55,980 nucleotides of DNA, from assembly GCA_020437105.1 (NCBI GenBank), contig JAGQWR010000057.1:1-55980 (forward strand), read 5' to 3'. Shown piece after piece: positions 47,956 through 55,809 of the stretch (positions within the stretch are counted from its first letter, which is position 1; each line of letters begins with the position of its first letter). The position numbers and the translations under genes are program-made. The notes under the pieces were generated by a model that was not told where the DNA came from, searched no databases, and worked only from the letters and a program-made list of their open reading frames with translations. This stretch comes from Saprospiraceae bacterium (GTDB lineage: Bacteria > Bacteroidota > Bacteroidia > Chitinophagales > Saprospiraceae).

Positions 47956-49164
47956 CTAATCGGATTTAACAAGAGAGGTTAAATAACTACCCTGTTCGGT
48001 CTGAAGTTCCAGGATATAAGTGGCAGGAGTCAGTTTATTCAGGTCGATTTCCAGCTCTATGTTTTGAGCCGGGTTTTGAATACTGACCCATTGGCATATT
48101 CTACCATTTACATCCCGGATAAAGACCTGGGCAAAAGTGCTGGGTTTATGGAGTGATGCCCGTAGGGTGAGGTAATGGCTGGCCGGATTCGGAAACAGCT
48201 CAAAGGCAGAAACAATGGCAGGCTGTTCTGCAATGCCACTGGGAACCTGAAGGTTTTCCCGGTAGTACAACTGGCCGTTGAAAAGATCCAGTTCGAAATA
48301 ATCGAGATCGCCATCCGCATCAAGATCAACCAGTCGGGGAGTACTGTTGTTTTCGGCTGATTTGGCAAAGCCCCACGGATTGATTATTTCCGGGAGGAAG
48401 TTAATCTCATTGCCTGCAGAAATATTTTCGTGAAAGGTCAGGTTGCCATCCACTTCGGCTTGCAGGTAATCGGCATCGCCGTCATGGTCAAAATCGGCAA
48501 AATCGCCATTGCCCAGATTTAAGTGGCCCTGGCCAAGTTGATCCATGTCTCCGGGCAACAGGAAATCCGGGTTTTGAGCAGATCCCTCATTCTCTACAAG
48601 ACAGATTTTGGATTCCCCACTACCCAGAAAAACAGTAGTGAGTACATCAAGATCGCCATCAGAGTCGATGTCGCCAAAACTGTGGGGGCGGAGCGAACAG
48701 TCTTCCAGAAAGAAATCATTTGAAACGGGCGCTGCAAAATTTGGTGTTTTGGGGGTGCCGATATTTTCGATCAGCACAAAAGGGCGGAGCAGATCACCCA
48801 TCAGAATATCAATATCCTGATCACCGTCAATGTCTTCGAGGACAAAACTGTGAAAAGTTAAAAAATCGGTTTCCGGGACTTCTATACTGAAAGGGTTGAT
48901 GACAGAAGTTCCAAATTGTGGATGGCCGTTTGTGGGGGTGTTTTCATAAAAAAAAAGCTGTCCACCATCCTGAAAATATAAAAAGAGATCTAAATCGCCG
49001 TCTTCATCCAGATCAGCCAGGTCAAACCCATTTGAAAATTCCAGGGAGCCTGTACCTGCTGCTACCATCCCAAAAGGAAAAACTTCCACTTCGCCGAAAG
49101 GCTGAGAAAAGGAAATTAGGGTTTGGCAAAATAACAGAACGCTTATCAAATAGCGCACTCTCAT
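47956..49164 (-). CDS. VCBS/FG-GAP repeat protein with T9SS type A domain
   Basis: 402 residues with a signal peptide (ISVLLFCQTLISFSQ). At least four FG-GAP/VCBS-type blades carry the Ca-binding pattern D-x-D-x-D-G-D-x-D, e.g. DLADLDEDGDLDLFLYF, EDIDGDQDIDILMGD, GDIDSDGDLDVLTT, ADFDHDGDADYLQAE and VDLDADGDLDYFELD (about 30-300), an integrin-alpha-like propeller. The last 75 residues (FELFPNPASHYLTLRASL ... VFIRDVNGRICQW ... TYILELQTEQGS) form a type A C-terminal domain for type IX secretion. Likely a calcium-stabilised surface binding protein. A 21-bp-spaced direct repeat lies 155-193 bp upstream. Confidence 0.9.
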   Translation of the reverse strand: MRVRYLISVLLFCQTLISFSQPFGEVEVFPFGMVAAGTGSLEFSNGFDLADLDEDGDLDLFLYFQDGGQLFFYENTPTNGHPQFGTSVINPFSIEVPETDFLTFHSFVLEDIDGDQDIDILMGDLLRPFVLIENIGTPKTPNFAAPVSNDFFLEDCSLRPHSFGDIDSDGDLDVLTTVFLGSGESKICLVENEGSAQNPDFLLPGDMDQLGQGHLNLGNGDFADFDHDGDADYLQAEVDGNLTFHENISAGNEINFLPEIINPWGFAKSAENNSTPRLVDLDADGDLDYFELDLFNGQLYYRENLQVPSGIAEQPAIVSAFELFPNPASHYLTLRASLHKPSTFAQVFIRDVNGRICQWVSIQNPAQNIELEIDLNKLTPATYILELQTEQGSYLTSLVKSD

Positions 49165-49318
49165 AGTTTAGGTGTTTTCCAATCGTATGTGCTTTAGACT
49201 TGCTTTGTAGTCGAACGTAACGAACCTGTTCGCAAAAAAAGCGTGCCAGAATGGATATACTACCAATAAGTGTTTCTGATAAGACACCTAAATATATACA
49301 CAAAGGGGGTTCTGTGCA

Positions 49319-49357
49319 AGAAAGCGGTAGTTTTTTATTAGAAAGCGGTCGTTTTTT
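49319..49357. promoter_or_regulatory. Near-identical 18-bp direct repeat with 21-bp spacing
   Basis: AGAAAGCGGTAGTTTTTT (49319-49336) and AGAAAGCGGTCGTTTTTT (49340-49357) differ at one base and are 21 bp apart, two helical turns. They lie between the VCBS/T9SS gene and the GNAT gene, close to the end of the latter. A dimeric or LytTR-like regulator could bind; none is encoded next to it. Confidence 0.45.
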
Positions 49358-49370
49358 TTGATTTAAGGCA

Positions 49371-49682
49371 TTAAACGTGATACCCTTCAGCCAGCAAATC
49401 CAGATAGGCTTCGTTTTTTTGAAGGAAAGCTGCAACAAAGGGACAAAGCGGAACCAGCTTTAGTTTTCGTTCCCGAATCTCATCGAGCACCCGCCTGATG
49501 ATTATACTTCCCAATCCCTGTCCCTCGAGTTCACGTGGGACTTCAGTATGGGTTAAGAACATACGGGGCCCTGCCAGGATGTATTCAATTCGGATGAGGT
49601 GCTTATCAGTACGGAGTTCAAATTGTTTTTTATCCCGGTTATCAAGCAAGGGGATTTCTTCCCAATTAGTTTGAGCCTCCAT
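49371..49682 (-). CDS. YjdJ-like GNAT-family N-acetyltransferase
   Basis: 103 residues. This is the small GNAT subtype (Acetyltransf_CG): RIEYILAGPRMFLTHTEVPRELEGQGLGSIIIRRVL carries the acetyl-CoA loop (Q/R-G-x-G), and VPLCPFVAAFLQKNEAY the conserved C-P-F-V segment. E. coli YjdJ has the same layout and is encoded next to YjdI. Here the gene overlaps the YjdI-like gene by one base (TAATG), a conserved pair. The acceptor is unknown. Confidence 0.88.
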   Translation of the reverse strand: MEAQTNWEEIPLLDNRDKKQFELRTDKHLIRIEYILAGPRMFLTHTEVPRELEGQGLGSIIIRRVLDEIRERKLKLVPLCPFVAAFLQKNEAYLDLLAEGYHV

Positions 49683-50110
49683 TAACCGCGGAATTCATTT
49701 TTACGATGGGTGCCATCACAGAACGGTTTGTTGGAAGAATCACCACAGCGGCAAAAAGAGGTTTTGACACCCTTTGTTTCTTCCCGTCCGTCTGCATGTG
49801 TCACCTGAATATGGCCATGGATGATTAGCGGACCATTTGGAACAACCTGGGCACGTGTTTCGGGGGTTTCAGGTGTTTCCCCGGCTTTTGGTTCGCCTAC
49901 TGTATTTAGGTAGTAGCTTAAAGCACCCGACGGACATTTATTAACCTGGTCCATTAATTCCGAAGTTGTAGCAGCAGTTACATTGATCCAGGGCTTTTTT
50001 TCCGGATTAAAAACATTCGGTAAACCTTTAACACAGTTGGCAGAGTGAATACATTTTTCTGATTTCCAGACCACTGTTAATTCTCCGTTGGTATATTCTC
50101 TTTGTGACAT
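49682..50110 (-). CDS. YjdI-like [4Fe-4S] domain fused to a CDGSH iron-sulfur domain
   Basis: 142 residues. The first part (about 8-68: VWKSEKCIHSANCVKGLPNV, VNKCPSGALSYY) has Cys 20, 26 and 59 in the YjdI/Fer4_19 pattern. After a Pro/Glu linker comes a CDGSH domain (about 93-140) with the cluster ligands C120, C122, C131 and H135 in SFCRCGDSSNKPFCDGTH. CDGSH proteins hold a redox-active 2Fe-2S cluster. The fusion with the GNAT partner downstream (1-nt overlap) suggests a redox- or iron-linked acetylation unit, but the role is not known. Confidence 0.92.
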   Translation of the reverse strand: MSQREYTNGELTVVWKSEKCIHSANCVKGLPNVFNPEKKPWINVTAATTSELMDQVNKCPSGALSYYLNTVGEPKAGETPETPETRAQVVPNGPLIIHGHIQVTHADGREETKGVKTSFCRCGDSSNKPFCDGTHRKNEFRG

Positions 50111-50232
50111 GCTGTGGTAGTTTGTTTCGATTTATGATTTGAATTGGCCTATCCGGATTCGGTACTCAATATATAAGCTTATTTTTTAACAACGAATCAC
50201 TCATAGAGTTTGTCAGGAAAAAAATAATTTTC

Positions 50233-51633
50233 TTAGTTTAAGGTTCCCAACGCATATTGGTAGCTGATAATAGCTTGTTGAACCTTTCCATAAGTTTCCA
50301 GCAGTTTAATTTGAGCGGAAATCCATTTGGATTCCCGATTATTAACCAGAAAGAGTGAACTTTCTCCTTGCTGGAAAAGTGCACGTTCTCCTTCCAATAA
50401 AAGGCCGTAATCCCGGGCATTTCTTTCATAAAGGTACTGCTGATCCTGAAGGTTCAGCCAGCTTTGTTTAGCAGCCAGTGCACTGTTGGCAAGCAGTTGG
50501 TTTTGATAACGCAATTTTTGAGTGGATTCCTGGATTTTTAGTTCGCTAAGTGCGATAGCGCCCCGCTCTTTCCGAAGAAAAACCGGCATGCTGAATTCCA
50601 GGCCCCATTTATAATTTGCCGGATTAAAGGCTGCTGTTTCTGTACCGGATACCACCTCGAGTAGTGGTTGATACTGGATATTCAGAATCGGCTTCAGTTG
50701 TTCCTTTTTCCAGCGTAGCTCAACCTCTTGTTGCTCGATCTCCAATTTTGCGACTTCCAGATAGGGGTGATTTAGGATAATGGAGTCGGGGACTACTGCA
50801 GCCAGGTCAGTCAGGAAATCAATTTGATCTAACTCTTTCCGGCTTATTGGAGTGGTTGTTTCTTCCAGTGTGAGCGGGATGTCGCTGATCCAAAGGAAGT
50901 TTTCCAATTCGAGTTTTTTTTGTTGCATTTCCAGCCGGGCGTTCTGAAAATCGATTTGCCGGTTTTGGACCTGAATGCCTGCTTCAAGAGTATCGATAAA
51001 AGGGCGGTCGCCATATATTGCGTATTCTTTGACCGCCTGCAGCCGGTCTTCGGCCAGCCGGAGTGCGGTGGTATGGATGTCCAACTGGTGGAATGCCACA
51101 AACCAGTTCCAATAAGCGTATCCAGCTTCGTAAAAAAGTTTATTGAGCATTAACTGGCGCTCGGCAGCGGTAGCTTCCTGATAGATTTTTGCTTGCTGGA
51201 GTGCGGCGCGGCGTGCATCCATTAAGAGGCCTTGTCCGACAGGAATGCTAATGCCTCCATACACCAAGCCATTGGAAGGAAGGCTGTTTTCCGGATTGAG
51301 AAAGGAACCATCGCTTTGACTGAAACCCGCCTTTATATCGATCCCGGGCCAGGTCGGGATTTTAATTCCTGCATCTATGAGGCTATAGTATTGCTTGTCA
51401 TCAAAGTATTTCTGTTGGATGTCGGTACTGATTTTCGGATCAAAGTTGCCTTTGGCCTGAAGGAGTACTGCCTGGCCTTTTTTTAATTGTAAGTCGGCCT
51501 GGATGCTAATCGGATGGTATTGCCGCACCAGCTCCATAAATTGATCCGGGCTAAGTACGATTGAATCGGGTGCTTGACCAAAACCGGAAATTGGAATCAC
51601 CAATAATAGTAACAGGGATCGAAGGATATTCAT
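50233..51633 (-). CDS. TolC-family outer membrane efflux protein
   Basis: 466 residues with signal peptide (RSLLLLLVIPISGFGQ). Two halves with long amphipathic helices and repeated phrases such as ALQQAKIYQEATAAERQLMLNKLFYEAGYAYWNW and LELENFLWISDIPLTL, matching the outer membrane factor fold with alpha-barrel tunnel. Third gene of the ABC, HlyD, TolC operon, 12 nt after the HlyD gene, so it supplies the outer membrane exit of a tripartite exporter. The substrate is unknown. Confidence 0.92.
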   Translation of the reverse strand: MNILRSLLLLLVIPISGFGQAPDSIVLSPDQFMELVRQYHPISIQADLQLKKGQAVLLQAKGNFDPKISTDIQQKYFDDKQYYSLIDAGIKIPTWPGIDIKAGFSQSDGSFLNPENSLPSNGLVYGGISIPVGQGLLMDARRAALQQAKIYQEATAAERQLMLNKLFYEAGYAYWNWFVAFHQLDIHTTALRLAEDRLQAVKEYAIYGDRPFIDTLEAGIQVQNRQIDFQNARLEMQQKKLELENFLWISDIPLTLEETTTPISRKELDQIDFLTDLAAVVPDSIILNHPYLEVAKLEIEQQEVELRWKKEQLKPILNIQYQPLLEVVSGTETAAFNPANYKWGLEFSMPVFLRKERGAIALSELKIQESTQKLRYQNQLLANSALAAKQSWLNLQDQQYLYERNARDYGLLLEGERALFQQGESSLFLVNNRESKWISAQIKLLETYGKVQQAIISYQYALGTLN

Positions 51634-51645
51634 GGATCAAGTTCT

Positions 51646-53016
51646 TTATTTGTATTTGGGTTTTCGGGGTTTGGGATCTTTTTCCAGGTATTCGGACTTT
51701 GCGTAGAAGTCTGGCGGGAAGCCGTTGATTTGTCTCCAGAGTTCATACCAGATAGGCACATTATTTAAAAGTGCCATAGTGCGACTACCTGTCCCTACCC
51801 GAATGGCTTCCGGCCAGGGTCTCTCCTCCGGGTCGGGAGCAATCAGCACCCGAAACATGCCATTGGCATCGGCAAAATTGTCAACTGCAACCACTTTTCC
51901 TCCAAAGGTACCGGTGGATGCATTTGGCCACCCGGCAAATACCACAGCCGGCCAGCCGTCAAAAAGTATCCGTACTTTTTGACCGATTGTAATGAGCGGG
52001 AGGTCCATCGGCTTGATATACGTTGAAATCGCTAAATCGTAGGTTTCGGGCATGATACTCAGGAGGGCTTCTCCTTGTTTAATGGTTTCCCCGATGCCCG
52101 ATTTTATGGTCTGGGTGATGTATCCACTTTGTGGCGCTGTGATGTAGTAAAGTTGATTTCGAAAATCATAATTAGCATATTGATTTTCGAGTTTTGCAAT
52201 GCTGCCTCTGGCATCAAATTCGCTGGAAAGCGCACTAAATCGCTCGGATTCAATTTTGGCTGTTTTATCCGCAAATTCAGCCTGAAGGTTGTTAATTTCA
52301 ATTCGGGCAATGTTCATTTCGTTTTGACTGGCAGACAGTTTGTTTTGCTGGGCATTTAATTTTGCCTGTGCTTCCTGCCTCTTCATACGTCTTTCCTCCA
52401 ATTGGGTTTGCGATTTCAGCCCTTGGTCAAAGAGTGCTTCCATTCGATTTAATTGCTCTTGGGCAATTTCAAAGTTGAGTTCAGCAGCAAGCAGATCAAT
52501 GCTGTCGCTGCTAAATTTATAGCGACTTTGTTCCAGTTTGTTTTGTGCCTGTTGAAGCTTTAACACCTGGCTTTCCTGCAAGGCTGCGCGTTGTCGGCTA
52601 AGTGCATCTGCCTTCCCGGAATAGGATCCGGCGGCTTGTTCTTTGGCCTCTTTTTGTTCTTGCACCCGGGCTAACAAATCCGGATCAAAGTATTCCTCCT
52701 TGATTTCTGAAATAAACAGGATGGTATCACCTGCTTCCACAAAGTCACCTTCCCGGACATACCAATTTTCAATTCGTCCGTCGATGATAGATTGGATCGT
52801 TTGGGGGCGTTGGCCGGGAGTCAGGGTAGTTACTTTTCCTGCTGTACGTATATTTTGCGTCCAGGGCAAAAAAAGTGCGATCAGCATTATGGCGGTGGAT
52901 AGCAATAAAAAACGGATCATAATTTTACCTTTTCGTCTGGACATGACTATCTGAAATGAATTAAATCTTTCAGGGCTTATAGCCTTGCTTACGGAGTTGT
53001 TGGATATATTTAGCAT
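51646..53016 (-). CDS. HlyD-family membrane fusion protein
   Basis: 456 residues from ATG 53016; an upstream start (53067) would overlap the ABC gene by 35 nt, and the MLNISNNSVSKAI beginning matches relatives. One N-terminal membrane segment (about 31-48), a lipoyl-like half with RIENWYVREGDFVEAGDTILFI (about 75-97), a long coiled coil (about 105-275) with many Gln and Glu, the second lipoyl half with APQSGYITQTIKSGIGETIKQG (about 290-312), then beta-barrel domains. It links the inner membrane ABC exporter to TolC. The 16-nt gap to the ABC gene and 12-nt gap to TolC support one operon. Confidence 0.92.
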   Translation of the reverse strand: MLNISNNSVSKAISPERFNSFQIVMSRRKGKIMIRFLLLSTAIMLIALFLPWTQNIRTAGKVTTLTPGQRPQTIQSIIDGRIENWYVREGDFVEAGDTILFISEIKEEYFDPDLLARVQEQKEAKEQAAGSYSGKADALSRQRAALQESQVLKLQQAQNKLEQSRYKFSSDSIDLLAAELNFEIAQEQLNRMEALFDQGLKSQTQLEERRMKRQEAQAKLNAQQNKLSASQNEMNIARIEINNLQAEFADKTAKIESERFSALSSEFDARGSIAKLENQYANYDFRNQLYYITAPQSGYITQTIKSGIGETIKQGEALLSIMPETYDLAISTYIKPMDLPLITIGQKVRILFDGWPAVVFAGWPNASTGTFGGKVVAVDNFADANGMFRVLIAPDPEERPWPEAIRVGTGSRTMALLNNVPIWYELWRQINGFPPDFYAKSEYLEKDPKPRKPKYK

Positions 53017-53032
53017 GGATTCAATTTTTGAT

Positions 53033-54700
53033 TTAAGCCGGAAGGACTTTTCCTTTTTCGACTTCAATTATGCTCGTACAAGCAGCCTGGAATAGCGGAT
53101 TTGTTGAAATAGCGACCAGTGTCCACGGGTTTTTCGGATCCGTAAGGAAATCTATTATCCGTTTGCTTTCAGCTGATTCTTCATGTTCCAACGGATCTTC
53201 GAGCAGCAGCAGTCGAGGCTTATCTGCAATACTGCGCGCCATCAGGATTTTGCGAATAATACTGCCGGGGAGTTTTTTGCCATCCGGGTCAAGCGTTGTA
53301 TAAATGCCTTCCGGAAGGCGCTTGATAAATGGTTCGAGGCCAACATTTTTTATAGCCCACCGGATGTTTTCCATTGTTGCTTTCTCTCGGCCGATTCCGA
53401 TGTTTTCCAGGAGTGTGCCTTCAAATAAGACGTCTTCAGCCAGATAAGCACCAATGACAGCACGGAGTCCGTTATAGTCCAGACTGCCAATGGGATCTCC
53501 GTCATACAAAATATTGCCGCCCTTAATGGAGTACAAACCGGCCAGAATATGCAACAAAGTTGATTTTCCGGAACCGTTTTCTCCGGTTAAAGCGATGCGT
53601 TCACCGGGTTTTACTGAAAGATTCAATTGGTCCAGAATGGGTCTTTCCATATCCGGATAATTAAACTGAACATCAATTAACTCCAGGGCCATTCCGCGGT
53701 CATTTTGTTGTGGACCAATCTCGTTGCCACTGTCTCGCTCCAGCTCCATATCAGTGAGTTGTCCCATTTTCTCCAGGGCAGTCAGTACATCATAAATGGT
53801 TTTCAGACTTAAAATGAGTTTCTCGACGGAGCTGAGCACGAGGAGTACGATGATTTCTGCCGCTACAAACTGACCGATATTCATTTGTTGATTAATCACC
53901 AATAAACCACCGAGTACCAACAGTCCGGTTGCCACGAAGACTTTAAAGGCAACCATCCATTTATATTGGCCGACCAGAACTTTAAAGTGTGATTCGCGGG
54001 CGTGCAGATAATTTGTTACATGGGTATCTACTTTTTGTAAGTGGAGGTCTGTTTTTCCGGCCAGTTTAAATGTTTGGTTCGCCCGGGCTACTTCTTCCAG
54101 CCAATGGGCAACCTGATATTTGTATTTAGATTCTTTTAGGCTTGTGTCCAATCCTTTTTTTCCGGTGAACCAGAAAATGCCTGTTACGAGCAAGAGGAGA
54201 ATCAGGCTAAACAGAATAAAAAAGGGATTGTAAATCGAAAGCAGAATTAAGCCAAATAAAATCTGCAGGAGCGAGGCAGGGAGTTCGATTAGCAATTTAG
54301 CCAGACCCTTTTGGATGTTGAGCGTGTCAAAGAACCGATTCATCAGTTCCGGTGCATAGTGCTTGTACAGCTCTTCCAGTCGAATACGGGGAATCCGGTA
54401 AATAAATTCAAAAGAAGCCCGGGTGAATATGCGCTGTTCAATGTTTTCGCTTATTCGAAGTTGCATGATCTGCAGAATTCCTGTTCCGGCAATACCGATC
54501 ATCACGAAAATAACCAATATAACCCAGGAGGTAGAAACCTGTCCCATCATGATCAGGTTTATGATGGCAGAGATGCCCAATGGTAGGCTAAGGTTTAGTA
54601 ATCCTGTGAAAATGGCATAGATATATACCTGGCTGATCTCTTTCCGATCAGGCTTTAATAATTTCCAGAATCGTTGAACCGCTGTAATCTGATCTGTCAT
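53033..54700 (-). CDS. ABC exporter (membrane plus ATPase domain) with degenerate nucleotide-binding motifs
   Basis: 555 residues from ATG 54700 (a TTG at 54721 is possible but less likely). Six membrane segments (about 20-300) are followed by the ATPase domain (about 330-555). Walker A GENGSGKS (373-380) is intact. The signature LSGGQ is replaced by LPGSI (477-481), the Walker B end reads LLLLEDP instead of LLLLDEP (about 497-503), and the H-loop His is replaced (VAISTNP). This is a type I exporter fold without a C39 peptidase domain. Similar odd signatures occur in Bacteroidota ABC-HlyD-TolC sets, so it may be functional with altered ATP use. First gene of the export operon. Confidence 0.9.
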   Translation of the reverse strand: MTDQITAVQRFWKLLKPDRKEISQVYIYAIFTGLLNLSLPLGISAIINLIMMGQVSTSWVILVIFVMIGIAGTGILQIMQLRISENIEQRIFTRASFEFIYRIPRIRLEELYKHYAPELMNRFFDTLNIQKGLAKLLIELPASLLQILFGLILLSIYNPFFILFSLILLLLVTGIFWFTGKKGLDTSLKESKYKYQVAHWLEEVARANQTFKLAGKTDLHLQKVDTHVTNYLHARESHFKVLVGQYKWMVAFKVFVATGLLVLGGLLVINQQMNIGQFVAAEIIVLLVLSSVEKLILSLKTIYDVLTALEKMGQLTDMELERDSGNEIGPQQNDRGMALELIDVQFNYPDMERPILDQLNLSVKPGERIALTGENGSGKSTLLHILAGLYSIKGGNILYDGDPIGSLDYNGLRAVIGAYLAEDVLFEGTLLENIGIGREKATMENIRWAIKNVGLEPFIKRLPEGIYTTLDPDGKKLPGSIIRKILMARSIADKPRLLLLEDPLEHEESAESKRIIDFLTDPKNPWTLVAISTNPLFQAACTSIIEVEKGKVLPA

Positions 54701-54731
54701 GTTTTTTAAATTGAAGCACAATATTATAGCA

Positions 54732-54747
54732 TTACAAGTTAATGTAA
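54732..54747. promoter_or_regulatory. Inverted repeat TTACA-n6-TGTAA in the ABC/DsbA divergent spacer
   Basis: TTACA (54732-54736) and TGTAA (54743-54747) with a 6-nt centre lie about 32 bp upstream of the ABC start, in the spacer shared with the DsbA-like gene. A repressor site is possible; the sequence is short and A/T-rich. Confidence 0.35.
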
Positions 54748-54814
54748 TAGTAATACTTCTATTTTTGTTTTAATCTTTTTCACATTTAGCTTGTTTTTAG
54801 AAAAAAAAGTGAAA

Positions 54815-55453
54815 ATGCGTCCTAATCTCACCTATGTTTACGATCCTCTTTGTGGATGGTGTTATGGATTTAGTGCTACAATCGGGAAGTTATTTGACAA
54901 CTACCACGAAAAACTGGATTTTGAAGTCATATCCGGCGGGATGGTAATCGGAGATCGGGAAGGGCCTATTGGCGAAGTTGCCCCCTATATTCAGGATGCG
55001 TACAGACAAGTAGAGGAACGCACAGGCGTGGTCTTTGGAGAGGCGTTTCTGAATGATGTGCTGGACGACGGGCGTACCTATTTTAGCAGTTTACCGCCTT
55101 CCAGAGCGCTGGCAACAATAAAGAAACATGCGCCAGCAGAAGCGTTTCGGTTTTCCGGAGCTATTCAAAAAGCCATTTACTACGATGGTATAAATCCGAA
55201 TGATCCGGAAGCTTATGTTCCCTATGCACAGACTACCGGAGTCGATCCACAGACTTTTCTGGAATGTATGAAAGATCCGGAAACAGAGGATCTGGCCAAA
55301 CAGGATTTTCATTTCTCCCGCCAGTTACAGGTACAGGGCTTTCCGGCTGTTTTTGTTTTTTTGAATAACACGTATTACCTCATTGCCCGAGGTTATACCG
55401 ATTATGAGAATTTGGAGAGAACGCTTAATAAGGTGCTGGAATTAAATGGTTGA
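54815..55453 (+). CDS. DsbA-family thioredoxin-like protein
   Basis: 212 residues from ATG 54815; a TTG at 54791 and a GTG at 54809 are in frame but lie in the leader. The N-terminus reads TYVYDPLCGWCYGF with the active-site pair C13-G-W-C16, followed by a helical insertion and the cis-Pro part (VQGFPAVFVFL) of the DsbA/2-hydroxychromene isomerase family. There is no signal peptide, so it is probably cytoplasmic, like the FrnE/DsbA-like oxidoreductases that respond to oxidative stress. It is divergent from the ABC exporter. Confidence 0.88.
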   Translation: MRPNLTYVYDPLCGWCYGFSATIGKLFDNYHEKLDFEVISGGMVIGDREGPIGEVAPYIQDAYRQVEERTGVVFGEAFLNDVLDDGRTYFSSLPPSRALATIKKHAPAEAFRFSGAIQKAIYYDGINPNDPEAYVPYAQTTGVDPQTFLECMKDPETEDLAKQDFHFSRQLQVQGFPAVFVFLNNTYYLIARGYTDYENLERTLNKVLELNG

Positions 55454-55564
55454 GGGTCTAGGGCCTTTGGCCTGGTCTAGCTTGCCTGAGGGCTTTGCGG
55501 TCTAGGGGCTGCGCCCGGTCTATATGTGAGGGCTGCGCCCTGTCGAGGGTCTAAGGTCGAGAGT
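55454..55564. repeat. Array of 3-nt-loop hairpins joined by GGTCTA
   Basis: GGCC-TTT-GGCC (55462-55472), GGGC-TGC-GCCC (55506-55516) and AGGGC-TGC-GCCCT (55529-55541) each form a stem with a 3-nt loop, separated by GGTCTA-type linkers (55455, 55474, 55499, 55517, 55546 area). Parts recur inverted at 26-50 in the window start. No coding function is seen. Confidence 0.75.
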
Positions 55565-55735
55565 CTATAAAATTCGTCTGTGACGAATCAACGGATGTAA
55601 CGCTTTAAACGTTTTAAACGATTCAAACGGTTTAAACCTTCGCGAAGCGAACTTGGGTCGATTAGGGCTTTTAGCCCTTTTTGTCTATTCGGCTTCGCCG
55701 GTGGGTCTATTGCCTTCGGCTTGGGTCTATTGCGG
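55565..55735 (+). repeat. 171-bp direct repeat, copy A
   Basis: Identical in register to 55810-55980 with 8 mismatches and no gaps, 245 bp apart. Contains triloop hairpins ATTCGTC-TGT-GACGAAT (55572-55588), TTCGC-GAA-GCGAA (55639-55651), AGGGCT-TTT-AGCCCT (55664-55678), CGGC-TTC-GCCG (55690-55700) and GCC-TTC-GGC (55712-55720), plus repeated AAACG units. Short open frames here lack coding character. Confidence 0.92.
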
Positions 55736-55809
55736 ATTTTCTCCTTTGGAAGTTCTCCATTCAGCATCCAAAATTCAGCATTCAAAATTATGCTGGCCTG
55801 GTCGAGGGG
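55736..55809. repeat. Spacer between the two direct repeats, itself shared with 26618-26639
   Basis: 55770-55791 is the exact reverse complement of 26618-26639 (22 bases). The stretch is made of short near-repeats of TTCAGCATCCAAAA and TTCAGCATTCAAAA. No gene is present. Confidence 0.7.
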
